Below, piece after piece: positions 1 to 6,818 of a DNA stretch of 14,694 bases (its first letter is position 1; each line of letters begins with the position of its first letter). The position numbers were made by a program, and so were the translations under genes. The notes under the pieces are model-generated. The model was not told the DNA's origin. It saw only the letters and a list, made by a program, of their open reading frames with translations, and ran no database searches. This stretch comes from Gaiellasilicea sp046594445 (lineage in GTDB: Bacteria; Actinomycetota; Thermoleophilia; Gaiellales; Gaiellaceae), in NCBI GenBank assembly GCA_046594445.1, contig JBKJSM010000068.1, positions 1 through 14,694 on the forward strand, read 5' to 3'.

Positions 1-474
1 ACGAGCGGCGGACGCCGAGGCAAGGACGACGAGATCGCCGTCGGGCCGCTCCACCGGCTCGAGCGTCACTGTCCGGTAGAGAGGAACGAATGTCGCGCCG
101 AGCTCGTCTGCGAGCAGCGTGCGCGCGCCCTCCGCTCCTGCGAAGAGAACGCGTCCCGCGGGACGTGGCAGCTCCGCGAGGAGCCCTTCCTGGGTGGAGA
201 CCGCCGGCACGAGGTCGGCTCCGCCGAAGGCGTCCGCGGTCGCCTGCCCGATCGCCGCGACCCGCGCGGGCGACCCGGTCATTCGTCCGCGGAGCTCGCG
301 CGCCCCGTTTGGGCTGGTGACGATCACCCAGTCGTAGCCGGATACATCGACCGGCTCGTCTCCGAGCGGCTCGATCTCGACCAGCGGACAGACGACGACC
401 GCGTGGCCGAGAGCCTCGAGGCCATCCACGAGCTCCTGCTCCTGGCCACGCGCCCGGGTGACGATGACCTTCAT
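1..474 (-). CDS. hemD: Uroporphyrinogen-III synthase, N-terminal 158 residues (cut by window edge)
   Basis: HemD closes hydroxymethylbilane to uroporphyrinogen III while inverting ring D, the last step common to heme, siroheme and cobalamin. The visible part starts MKVIVTRARGQ, the usual HemD opening, and continues with a GHAVVVCPLVEIEPL segment and a YDWVIVTSPNGA segment, which mark the first Rossmann-like half. At the left edge it reads VVLASASAAR, matching the TSxSAV strand that precedes the second-domain helix. Roughly the last 80-100 residues lie outside the window. The ATG at 474 overlaps the hemC stop by 4 nt (ATGA), so the start is well fixed and translation is probably coupled to hemC. 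HemD proteins are poorly conserved overall, but hemA and hemC directly upstream make this call safe. Whether the missing end carries a fusion, such as a methyltransferase or regulator domain, cannot be seen. Confidence 0.9.
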   Translation of the reverse strand, partial: MKVIVTRARGQEQELVDGLEALGHAVVVCPLVEIEPLGDEPVDVSGYDWVIVTSPNGARELRGRMTGSPARVAAIGQATADAFGGADLVPAVSTQEGLLAELPRPAGRVLFAGAEGARTLLADELGATFVPLYRTVTLEPVERPDGDLVVLASASAAR

Positions 475-1295
475 GCGACGAACGCGAGCAGCTCGGCCGC
501 GAGCGCGTCGGGATCGTCGCCGGTGCGGCGCTCGATCCAGGCGCCGTCCTCGTCGGCGACGAGCGCGGTCAGCGACGTCCCGTCGTGATGGGCCGCGACG
601 GGGGCGAGGCAACCGCCGCCGACGAGCGCGACGCACCTGCGCTCGGCCTCCACCCGACGGCGCGTCTCCGGGTCGTCGGCGCGCGCGACGAGCTCCTCCT
701 CTCCGGCGCGCACTTGCAGGGCAAGCGCGCCCTGGCCCGCCTCGGGCAGCATCTCCCAGGGGTCGAAGCGCAACCCGATCTCTCGTTCGAGCCCGAGCCG
801 GTCGAGCCCGCAGGCGGCGAGCACGACCGCGTCGAGCCCGCGTTCGCCGCGCTTGCGCAGACGCGTGTCGATGTTTCCGCGCAGGGGCTCGATCGACAGC
901 GTCGGCTCGAGCGCAAGCAGCTGGGCGCGCCGTCGCACCGACGCCGTGCCGATCCGCATCCGCGGCCGGATCGCTTCTGCCCCGCAGAGCGCGTCGCGCG
1001 GATCCTCCCGCGCCGGATACGCGCCGACGGAGAGCCCGGCCGTGTCGGTCGAAGTCATGTCCTTGGCGGAGTGGATCGCCACGTCGATGCGGCCCTCGAG
1101 CAGCGCTTCCTCGAGCTCCTTGACGAAGACGCCACGCGAGCCGATCTCGCCGAAGGGTCGCGTCCGGTCGCGGTCGCCCGCCGTTGTGATCGGCACGAGC
1201 GCGATCTCGATCCCAGGTCCGCGCAGCCGCTCTGCGGCCTGCTCTGCCTGAGTGAGAGCGAGCCTACTGCCGCGGGAGCCGACGCGGATGAGCAC
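471..1295 (-). CDS. hemC: Porphobilinogen deaminase (hydroxymethylbilane synthase)
   Basis: This cytoplasmic enzyme joins four porphobilinogen units into hydroxymethylbilane on a covalent dipyrromethane cofactor. The N-terminus IRVGSRGSRLALTQ is the family signature. HSAKDM near residue 79 carries the catalytic Asp. IGTASVRRRAQL and LRGNIDTRLRK are the Arg-rich substrate-binding segments. GGGCLAPVAA holds the cofactor-binding Cys near residue 229. The protein has 274 residues, slightly short of the usual 300-310. HSxKD is normally followed by a Pro-Thr type turn, and here it is MTST, a small oddity. I chose the GTG at 1295 because it sits directly before the conserved N-terminus. A GTG at 1340 would add 15 unconserved residues, and a stop codon lies just upstream of it. 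Neither start has a clear Shine-Dalgarno sequence. The gene follows hemA after 129 nt and overlaps hemD by 4 nt. Confidence 0.95.
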   Translation of the reverse strand: MLIRVGSRGSRLALTQAEQAAERLRGPGIEIALVPITTAGDRDRTRPFGEIGSRGVFVKELEEALLEGRIDVAIHSAKDMTSTDTAGLSVGAYPAREDPRDALCGAEAIRPRMRIGTASVRRRAQLLALEPTLSIEPLRGNIDTRLRKRGERGLDAVVLAACGLDRLGLEREIGLRFDPWEMLPEAGQGALALQVRAGEEELVARADDPETRRRVEAERRCVALVGGGCLAPVAAHHDGTSLTALVADEDGAWIERRTGDDPDALAAELLAFVA

Positions 1296-1424
1296 AGCTT
1301 CGCCGCGAGACGGGCCTCGACTCGCCGCAGCCCCGCGCACCAGTTAGGTTGCCGGTCGGCCGGATGCGGACGAATGCCGTCGGCACCTGCAGCGGCAGCG
1401 GCCTGCTCGAAATGAACCGGGTGT
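1296..1424 (-). other. 129-nt gap between hemA and hemC
   Basis: This is the only break longer than a few bases inside the thirteen-gene cluster. It is GC-rich, with no convincing open frame, tRNA or rho-independent terminator. A GTG at 1340 would extend hemC into it in frame, with a TAA two codons further upstream. A short CCGG-tcgg-CCGG palindrome lies near 1350-1365, but its 4-bp stem is too weak to call a structure. It may hold an internal promoter or processing site for hemCD. I see no -10/-35 pair good enough to annotate. Confidence 0.4.
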
Positions 1425-2666
1425 TCATCGCCGCCGCTCCTCCTCTCCGAGCCCGAACAGGTGCCTGACGACGTCAGCATAGACCACTCCGTCGGCTGCC
1501 GCGGCGGCCTCCTTCATGCGAATCGTGGGCAGATGCAGGAGCTTCGCCATGATCTGCGAGGTGACCGAGTCGATGTGCTGACGCTCCCGGTCGGAGAGCC
1601 GGCCTCCCGCCTTTGCGACCTCACGGTCGCGAATCTCCTCGGCGAGAGCGCGGAGCGAGGCGATCGTCGGGACGACGTCGAGCGAGGAGTGCCACGCCCG
1701 GAAGCGTTCGGCCTCTTCGGCGACGACCCGCTCGGCATGGGCGGCCTCGCCGCGGCGGCCGGAGAGCGTCTCGGTGACGACGGCCTCCAGGTCGTCGACG
1801 TCGTAGAGGAAGCAGCTCTCGAGCTCGTTGATCGCCGGATCGAGGTCGCGCGGGACGGCGAGGTCGACGAGGAGCAGCGGGCGGCCCTTGCGGGCGCGCA
1901 GCGCGGCCGCGACCGCGTCGCGCGAGAGGACGTGACTCGACGAGCTCGTCGCGGAGACGACGACGTCCACGTGCTCGAGCTCCGCTGCGACCCCGTCGAG
2001 CTCGAGCGCCCGCGCGTTGAGCTTGCGCGCGAGATCCTCGCCGTGAGCGAGCGTGCGGTTCGCGACGACGGCGATCTCGGCGCCACGCGAGATCAGGTTG
2101 CGGGCCGTCGACTCGCTCATCTTCCCGGCCCCGAGCACGAGCACGCGGCGACCGTCGAGCTCGCCGAAGACCTGTTGCGCGAGCGCCGCTGCCGCCGACG
2201 GCACCGAGGCCGGGCTCTCACTGATCGCGGTTTCCAGGCGGACGCGCCGCCCGGCGTGTAACGCCTGCCGAAAGAGCCGGTCCAGGAACGGGCCGGCCGA
2301 GCCCGCCTCGTAGGCTGCCCGCACCTGGCCGAGGATCTCTCCCTCGCCGGGTATCAGCGAGTCGAGGCCGCCCGCAACCCGGAAGAGGTGCAGCGCCGCA
2401 GCCTCGTCACGCAGGCGGTAGAGCGCCGCTGAGAGATCGTCCGCGCGATCGCCTGCGAGTGCGGCGAGCGTCTCGACGGCCACCTCCTCCGCTGCCTCGT
2501 CCCGTGCGAGGTACAGCTCGGTTCGGTTGCAGGTCGAGAGCACGACGGCCTCGCCGTCGAGCTCGCCCGCGAGCGAACGGCACGCGTCGACGTCGAGCGC
2601 GACGCGCTCACGAAGCTCGATCGGAGCACGGTGGTGCGAGACGCCAACGAGCGTGAGGACGCTCAT
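1425..2666 (-). CDS. hemA: Glutamyl-tRNA reductase
   Basis: HemA reduces the glutamate on glutamyl-tRNA to glutamate-1-semialdehyde with NADPH, the committed and usually most regulated step of C5-pathway tetrapyrrole synthesis. The 413-residue protein has the typical family length. It begins MSVLTLVGVSHHRAP. The catalytic Cys is in STCNRTELY near residue 46, the substrate-domain motif LIPGEGEILGQVR is near 105-116, the NADPH-binding loop VLGAGKM is near 177-183, and a long C-terminal dimerisation helix region follows. The motif reads GEGEILGQ where many homologues have GEPQILGQ or GEGQILGQ. The ATG at 2666 overlaps the hemX stop by 4 nt (ATGA), fixing the start, although the open frame runs much further upstream through hemX. 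Its place after hemX and before hemC/hemD matches the hem gene order known from Bacillus and relatives. Confidence 0.97.
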   Translation of the reverse strand: MSVLTLVGVSHHRAPIELRERVALDVDACRSLAGELDGEAVVLSTCNRTELYLARDEAAEEVAVETLAALAGDRADDLSAALYRLRDEAAALHLFRVAGGLDSLIPGEGEILGQVRAAYEAGSAGPFLDRLFRQALHAGRRVRLETAISESPASVPSAAAALAQQVFGELDGRRVLVLGAGKMSESTARNLISRGAEIAVVANRTLAHGEDLARKLNARALELDGVAAELEHVDVVVSATSSSSHVLSRDAVAAALRARKGRPLLLVDLAVPRDLDPAINELESCFLYDVDDLEAVVTETLSGRRGEAAHAERVVAEEAERFRAWHSSLDVVPTIASLRALAEEIRDREVAKAGGRLSDRERQHIDSVTSQIMAKLLHLPTIRMKEAAAAADGVVYADVVRHLFGLGEEERRR

Positions 2667-3433
2667 GATGCGAAGTGGGTCAGAGGGAGCACGATCGCAA
2701 CGAGCGCGAACCCGGCAAGGTTGAGCAGGGCGGCGCGGCGCCCGCGCCAGCCCTCGTGGCGGAGCACGAGCAGACCGGCGTACACACTCCAGACGGCAAG
2801 GGTGACGGCCATCGCAGCGTCGAAGTCGCCGCGCTCGAAGCTCGCGGCGCCGACGCCGATTCCGAGCGTGAGCAAGACAAGCGACGCGAGCACGCTGCGG
2901 GCGGCAAGCCGGTCGAGCGCCTCGAGCGGCGGCACACGCACCTTGAGCACGCCCCGCTCGTGCCGCTTCAGCCGCCGCTCCTGCCAGAGATAGAGGGCGG
3001 CCATCGCGGCCGCGAGCGTCAGGCCCGCGAAGCCCGCGAGCATCAGCGCGACGTGCGCTGCAAGCACGGCGCCGGAGCGCTCGCCCTCCTCCACGGCGGT
3101 CCCGCCGCCCGCCCACGCCAGCGCCAGCAGCGCCGCTGCGATGGGCATCACGGCCAGGCCGAGCAGCCGGTAGCGCGGCGTGCAGCCCCAGATCAGATAG
3201 GCCCCGACGACCAGCCAGACGAAGAGGTTGAGCGAGCCCGCCCAGGTTCCCCACGGGAAGCCTTCGGCCGATACGGCCTGCCCGACGAGGAGGGCTGTCT
3301 GCGCGAGCCAGCCGAGTCGCACGCCCCAGGTCGCGAGCCGGCCGGCGAGACCAGGCCCGCGGAGCTCGCCCGCGTAGGCGAACGCCGCCTCCCCGTAGGC
3401 GAGGAGCGCCGGGACGACGAGCAGCTCAGCCAT
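2663..3433 (-). CDS. hemX: HemX/CcsA-family integral membrane protein
   Basis: This is a 256-residue polytopic membrane protein with about eight hydrophobic segments, of the cytochrome c assembly (CcsA/CcmC/HemX) fold. Family-like features are PWGTWAGSLNLFVW near residues 60-73, which resembles a degraded tryptophan-rich loop; AAHVALMLAGF near 125-135 with His127; YLWQERRLKRH near 148-158; and His253 close to the C-terminus. The true heme-binding WWD motif (WGxxWxWD) is absent, which favours HemX over a working CcsA synthase. HemX proteins of Bacillus lie beside hemA and influence glutamyl-tRNA reductase level, and the same adjacency holds here with a 4-nt overlap. A heme-handling partner of the neighbouring CcmC is the alternative. 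The ATG at 3433 overlaps the end of the small ccmD-like gene by 8 nt. Confidence 0.7.
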   Translation of the reverse strand: MAELLVVPALLAYGEAAFAYAGELRGPGLAGRLATWGVRLGWLAQTALLVGQAVSAEGFPWGTWAGSLNLFVWLVVGAYLIWGCTPRYRLLGLAVMPIAAALLALAWAGGGTAVEEGERSGAVLAAHVALMLAGFAGLTLAAAMAALYLWQERRLKRHERGVLKVRVPPLEALDRLAARSVLASLVLLTLGIGVGAASFERGDFDAAMAVTLAVWSVYAGLLVLRHEGWRGRRAALLNLAGFALVAIVLPLTHFAS

Positions 3434-3578
3434 CGACGCGCCTGCGCGCCAGCTCAGCCAGCTCTGCGGTCTCCCGCTCGAGGCGTGCGAGCTTCGCCGC
3501 GATGATCACGACGTAGACGAGCACGGTGACGAAGACGACGCCGTACGCCGCCGCCACGTATTTCTCGCCGCTGCTCAT
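3426..3578 (-). CDS. ccmD: CcmD-like small membrane protein, 50 residues
   Basis: This short gene is easily missed. Translation from the ATG at 3578 gives MSSGEKYVAAAYG, one hydrophobic helix of about 20 residues (VVFVTVLVYVVIIAAKLA), then a charged tail rich in Glu and Arg ending RRRVDG. CcmD proteins have this layout: a Tyr/Ala-containing lead, a single transmembrane helix, and a charged cytoplasmic helix that holds CcmC and CcmE to the CcmAB transporter and helps release holo-CcmE. Position is the strongest support. It lies directly after ccmC with an ATGA overlap and before hemX with an 8-nt overlap, so nearly all of the space between those genes is this frame. Sequence conservation of CcmD is very low, so the name rests on size, topology and location. 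Confidence 0.75.
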   Translation of the reverse strand: MSSGEKYVAAAYGVVFVTVLVYVVIIAAKLARLERETAELAELARRRVDG

Positions 3579-4285
3579 GCCGTCAGGATCTCACGTAGCT
3601 CGCGCAAGTTCGAGTCGAGCCGCTTTCCAAGCAGCTCGACGCGGTAGAAGGCGTAGGCGAGCACCGTCATGGCGAGCCAGCTGAAGCAGAAGGTGAAGAA
3701 CATCGTCCCGGTCATCTGCGGCCCGTCGCGCGTAAACGTCGTCGGATGGATGAAGTCCTCGGCGAGGCGGATCGCGAAGAAGCTGACCGGGATCAGCACG
3801 ACGCCGAAGAGCGCGTAGACGGCGGAGACGTTCGCGCGCCGCGGCCCCTCGTCGATCGAGAACCGGAGCATGAAGTACGCCGAGTAGAAGAGGAAGAGGA
3901 CGAGGAAGAGGACGAGCTGGTTCGAGTCCCAGACCCACCACTTGCCCCACGACGCCTTTGCCCAGATCGAGCCCGTCGCCAGCGTGAGCACGCCGAAGAT
4001 CGTGCCCAGGTGGATGCCCACGTAGCTCTCGAGGTCGTAGCGCTCCTCCCGCTTCCAGAGCAGCAGCAGGGCCTTCCACGCGCCCCACCCGAAGCACGCG
4101 TACGCGGTCAGCGCAATCGGGACGTGGAAGTAGAAGATCCGCTGCGAGATCCCCTGATCGGCGTCCTCAGGAGCCACGAAAAACGCGAGGACGATCGAGA
4201 GCCCGATCAGCACGGCCGCGAGCGCCGCGAGCGCCGGGACCGTGCGTCTCGAAACCGCGCTGCTATTCGGAGACGACGTACTCAA
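3575..4285 (-). CDS. ccmC: Heme exporter/handling protein CcmC
   Basis: CcmC presents heme on the outer face of the membrane for attachment to the chaperone CcmE in System I cytochrome c maturation. The 236-residue protein has six predicted membrane helices. The WWD heme-binding loop, WGKWWVWD, is at residues 113-120. The two flanking heme-ligand His residues are in FYFHVP (His54) and DFIHPTTF (His180). The loop continues SNQLV where many CcmC proteins have ARLTS. The start is probably the TTG at 4285, which lies inside ccmB and gives a 23-nt overlap. No Shine-Dalgarno is visible, and I see no ATG or GTG nearby that keeps the first helix, so start confidence is only moderate. It is followed immediately by the ccmD-like gene. 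Confidence 0.94.
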   Translation of the reverse strand: MSTSSPNSSAVSRRTVPALAALAAVLIGLSIVLAFFVAPEDADQGISQRIFYFHVPIALTAYACFGWGAWKALLLLWKREERYDLESYVGIHLGTIFGVLTLATGSIWAKASWGKWWVWDSNQLVLFLVLFLFYSAYFMLRFSIDEGPRRANVSAVYALFGVVLIPVSFFAIRLAEDFIHPTTFTRDGPQMTGTMFFTFCFSWLAMTVLAYAFYRVELLGKRLDSNLRELREILTA

Positions 4286-4901
4286 AGGACGCCCAGCACA
4301 GTACCGCGAAGACCGCGTCGTACAGCCCGAGAAAGGTCAGGTAGCGGCCGGGATCGGTGGAGACGCTCGCGCCGACGCCGCCCACGATCAGCGGGATCGC
4401 GAGCGGGAGAAAGAGAAGCGGCAGGATCAGCTCGCGCGTCCGGCTGGCCGCCGCCATCGCCGCCAGCAGCGTCCCGACGGCGCAGATCCCGATGTTGGCG
4501 AGGAGCACGCCGAGAACGGCGCCCAGGTCGAGCGGGGAGAAGAAGATCGCGAACGCCGGCAGAGCGACAACCTCGATCGCCGCGAGGAAGACGAAGACCG
4601 CGACCGCCTTGCCGAGCCAGATCGCGCTGCGATCGCAAGGCGCCAGCACGAGCCCGTCGAGCGCCCCGCTCTCGCGCTCGGGCGCCCACGCGCGCGCGAG
4701 CCCGAGGAGCGCCGTGAAGACGAGCGCCACCCAGAGCAGCCCCTGCGCGGCAAGGTCGTCAGCGCCGCTCGGGAGGGCGAAGTGGAAGACGACGAGGGTC
4801 GAGAGGACGAAGAGGAGCATCGCAGGCAGGGTGTCCCTGGTCCGCAGCTCGAGCCGGAGGTCTTTGCGGGCAAGCGCCGCGACGTCGCCGAAGTAGGTCA
4901 T
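4263..4901 (-). CDS. ccmB: Heme ABC transporter permease CcmB
   Basis: CcmB is the membrane subunit that, with CcmA, forms the ATP-driven part of the CcmABCDE complex releasing holo-CcmE. The protein has 212 residues, close to the family's usual 215-220. It opens with ALARKDLRLELRTRDTLPAM, the typical amphipathic Lys/Arg-rich lead before the first helix. The conserved cytoplasmic segment ERESGALDGLVLAPCDRSAI lies near residues 75-94, just before the helix that begins WLGKAVAVF. About six hydrophobic segments are present. The ATG at 4901 overlaps the ccmA stop by 4 nt (ATGA), and the ccmC start lies within its last 23 nt. The gene order ccmA-ccmB-ccmC is the standard one. Confidence 0.94.
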   Translation of the reverse strand: MTYFGDVAALARKDLRLELRTRDTLPAMLLFVLSTLVVFHFALPSGADDLAAQGLLWVALVFTALLGLARAWAPERESGALDGLVLAPCDRSAIWLGKAVAVFVFLAAIEVVALPAFAIFFSPLDLGAVLGVLLANIGICAVGTLLAAMAAASRTRELILPLLFLPLAIPLIVGGVGASVSTDPGRYLTFLGLYDAVFAVLCWASFEYVVSE

Positions 4902-5482
4902 GCGAGCGCCAGACGCGAGGTCGCGAGCGGCTCGACGCGCTCCGGCTCGTGCGTCGAGAGCAGGACGGTGGCCGCGCCGGCGAGCTCGGCGAGCTGGCGA
5001 TCGAGGAGCTCGGCGCCCTCGGCGTCGAGAGCGGTGAACGGCTCGTCGAGGACGAGCAACCGCGGCTCGTGCAGGAGCGCGCGGCAGAGGGCAAGGCGCT
5101 GTGTCATCCCGCGCGAGTAAGAGCCGACGCGCTCGGCGCGCACCTCCCAGAGCCCGAAACGCTCGAGCAGCATCCCCGCGCGCTCCCTTCGCTCGGGGAC
5201 GCGATAGAGCCTGCCGTAGAGGTCGAGGTTCTCGAGCGCGGTCAGATCGCGGTAGAGCAGCGGCTCGTGGCCGAGGTACCCAAGCTCGCCGCGACCCGCG
5301 TCCACCTCGACCTCGCCGCCGGTCGGCGCGGCCAGGCCGGCAACGACGCGGAGCAATGTCGTCTTCCCCGAGCCGTTCGGGCCCGTGACGACGAGGAAGC
5401 CGCCGCGCTCCAGGTCGACGTCGACTGGCCGGAGTGCGCGTTTCGCGCCGTACCGCTTCTCGAGCCCGCGCGCGCGGATCAC
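4898..5482 (-). CDS. ccmA: Heme ABC transporter ATP-binding protein CcmA
   Basis: This is the cytoplasmic ATPase partner of CcmB. The 194 residues hold one ABC domain: Walker A GPNGSGKT at 34-41, a signature YSRGMTQRL at 122-130, Walker B LLVLDEP near 142-148, a D-loop ALD and the switch His178 in STHEP. The signature is YSRGM rather than LSxGQ, a form common in ABC-2-like exporters and some CcmA proteins. The open frame extends far upstream, but the conserved N-terminus IRARGLEKRYGAKRAL begins at the GTG at 5482, which overlaps the preceding prenyltransferase stop by 4 nt (GTGA). I therefore use that start. On sequence alone it could be a generic ABC ATPase. The CcmB and CcmC genes that follow decide the assignment. 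Confidence 0.92.
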   Translation of the reverse strand: MIRARGLEKRYGAKRALRPVDVDLERGGFLVVTGPNGSGKTTLLRVVAGLAAPTGGEVEVDAGRGELGYLGHEPLLYRDLTALENLDLYGRLYRVPERRERAGMLLERFGLWEVRAERVGSYSRGMTQRLALCRALLHEPRLLVLDEPFTALDAEGAELLDRQLAELAGAATVLLSTHEPERVEPLATSRLALA

Positions 5483-6342
5483 GCGACCACGTCGGCCAGC
5501 ACGAACGCGAGGAAGACGATGCTGATCACCCCGTTGACGGTGAAGAACGCCGCATTCAGGCGGCGGAGGTCGCCGGGACGAACGAGCGCGTGCTCGTAGG
5601 CGAGGAGGGCGGCGACCGCTCCCACTCCGAGCCAGTAGAAGAGGCCGACGTCGAGCCCGAGCCCGGCCGCCACGAGCAGCGCGACGGTGCTGAGATGATG
5701 CAGCCGCGCGCCGCGGAAGACGCCGTGCTCGCCGAAGCGCACAGCCCACGAGTGCAGGCCCTGCTCGCGGTCGTGCTCGGCGTCGAAGAGCGAGTAGAAG
5801 AGATCGAACCCGGCAACCCAGAGCCCCACCGCGCCGCCGAGCGCCCAGGCCTGCCACGGAAGCTCGCCCGTGACGGCGGCCCAGGCGCCGACCGGAGCGA
5901 GACCGAGCGAGGCGCCGAGCCAGGTGTGGCAGAGCCACGTCACGCGCTTCAGATAGGGGTAGACCACGAAGAGGACGACCGGCACCGGCCACAACCAGCG
6001 CACGAGCGGATCGAGCTGGAAGACGGCCACGAGGAAGATCGCCAGGGCCAGGGTGCAGAGCGCGGAGACCTGCGCGCGCGACAGCGATCCACGCGGTAGC
6101 TCACGGGATGCCGTCCGCGGGTTGCGCGCGTCGAGCTCGGCGTCGATCAGCCGGTTGAGCCCCATCGCGAGCGTGCGCGCGCCCACCATCGCCACGGTCA
6201 CCCAGAGCCATTCGCGCGCCGCCGGCGCCTCGCCGGCCGCCAGGAGCATCCCCACGTACGCGAACGGGAGCGCGAAGATCGTGTGCTCCAGCTTCACGAG
6301 CGACGCGAAGCGGCGCGGAAGTGCGACGGCAGGCGCGTTCAC
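5479..6342 (-). CDS. mqnP: UbiA-family prenyltransferase, probably MqnP (menaquinone, futalosine pathway)
   Basis: This integral membrane enzyme attaches a polyprenyl chain to an aromatic acid. Of the 287 residues, the first Mg-pyrophosphate motif is NRLIDAELDARNPRTASREL, with Asp67 and Asp71. The second is FDAEHDREQGLHSWAVRFG, with Asp187 and Asp191. NPRTxxRELPxG together with DxxxDxxxGLHSxxxRFG is characteristic of the UbiA/MqnP branch rather than MenA, which prenylates dihydroxynaphthoate. About eight to nine membrane helices are evident. MqnP is taken to prenylate 1,4-dihydroxy-6-naphthoate, so menaquinone made by the futalosine route is inferred, though no other mqn gene is in view. The GTG at 6342 overlaps the mogA-like stop (GTGA). 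An in-frame upstream extension would be Arg-rich and lacks conservation. A 4-hydroxybenzoate prenyltransferase is the alternative, but less likely in an actinobacterial setting. Confidence 0.85.
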   Translation of the reverse strand: MNAPAVALPRRFASLVKLEHTIFALPFAYVGMLLAAGEAPAAREWLWVTVAMVGARTLAMGLNRLIDAELDARNPRTASRELPRGSLSRAQVSALCTLALAIFLVAVFQLDPLVRWLWPVPVVLFVVYPYLKRVTWLCHTWLGASLGLAPVGAWAAVTGELPWQAWALGGAVGLWVAGFDLFYSLFDAEHDREQGLHSWAVRFGEHGVFRGARLHHLSTVALLVAAGLGLDVGLFYWLGVGAVAALLAYEHALVRPGDLRRLNAAFFTVNGVISIVFLAFVLADVVA

Positions 6343-6818
6343 GTCTGCCTGTGAGTCGTCTCGGCGCCGGCGAGCAGGCCGACGGCGTGCGCGAGCGCGG
6401 GCCTGAGCACCGCGAAGCCGTCCCGGCACCCGCCCGGCGAGCCGGGCAGGTTGACGACGAGTGTGCGCGCGTGCACGCCGGCGACGCCACGCGAGAGCAG
6501 CGCATGCGGCGTCTTCGCGAGCGAGTCCGCGCGGATTGCCTCAGCGATCCCCGGCGCCTCGCGGTCGATCACGGAGCGCGTCGCCTCCGGCGTGACGTCC
6601 CGCGGTGCGACCCCGGTGCCGCCAGTCGTCAGCACGACGGCTGCCTCGCCGGCGAGCTCGACGATCGCGGACGCGATCTCGTCGGTCTCGTCGGACACGA
6701 CTCGCCGCTCGACGGCGTAGCCCTCAGCCGCGAGCAGCTCCGCCAGCAGGTCGCCGCTCACGTCCTGGCGCGTGCCGGCGACGACGCCGTCGGAGACCGT
6801 CAGCACCGCCGCCTTCAT
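6339..6818 (-). CDS. mogA: Molybdopterin adenylyltransferase-type protein (MogA/MoaB family)
   Basis: Members of this family bind molybdopterin, and MogA activates it by adenylation before molybdate insertion. The 159-residue protein has the complete MoCF-binding domain: start MKAAVLTVSDGVVAGTRQD, the loop LTTGGTGVAPRDVTPEAT near residues 63-80 with the conserved Asp74, and NLPGSPGG near 123-130. MoaB and MogA cannot be separated by eye. E. coli MoaB appears dispensable, while MogA and the orthologous single-copy proteins of other bacteria are active, so function depends on which other copies the genome has. The ATG at 6818 overlaps the moaC stop by 4 nt, and the end overlaps the prenyltransferase start by 4 nt. 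Confidence 0.9.
   Translation of the reverse strand: MKAAVLTVSDGVVAGTRQDVSGDLLAELLAAEGYAVERRVVSDETDEIASAIVELAGEAAVVLTTGGTGVAPRDVTPEATRSVIDREAPGIAEAIRADSLAKTPHALLSRGVAGVHARTLVVNLPGSPGGCRDGFAVLRPALAHAVGLLAGAETTHRQT

Noticed and set aside
1350..1365. Hairpin in the hemA-hemC gap
   Set aside because: The CCGG palindrome gives only a 4-bp stem and such matches are common in GC-rich DNA. There is no T-tract and no second arm.
1425..3254. 609-residue fusion reading frame upstream-extended from hemA
   Set aside because: The upstream third lies out of frame over hemX and is Arg/Ala-rich without motifs. The conserved HemA start at 2666 with its ATGA overlap is decisive.
3746..5120. Two long plus-strand frames (323 and 292 codons) opposite ccmC, ccmB and ccmA
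   Set aside because: The products are extremely rich in charged residues (Arg, Glu, Asp) with no hydrophobic core, and mirror the codons of real membrane-protein genes on the other strand.
4898..5992. 364-residue reading of ccmA with a long N-terminal extension
   Set aside because: The extension is a shadow of the prenyltransferase gene. The ABC domain begins right at the GTG at 5482.
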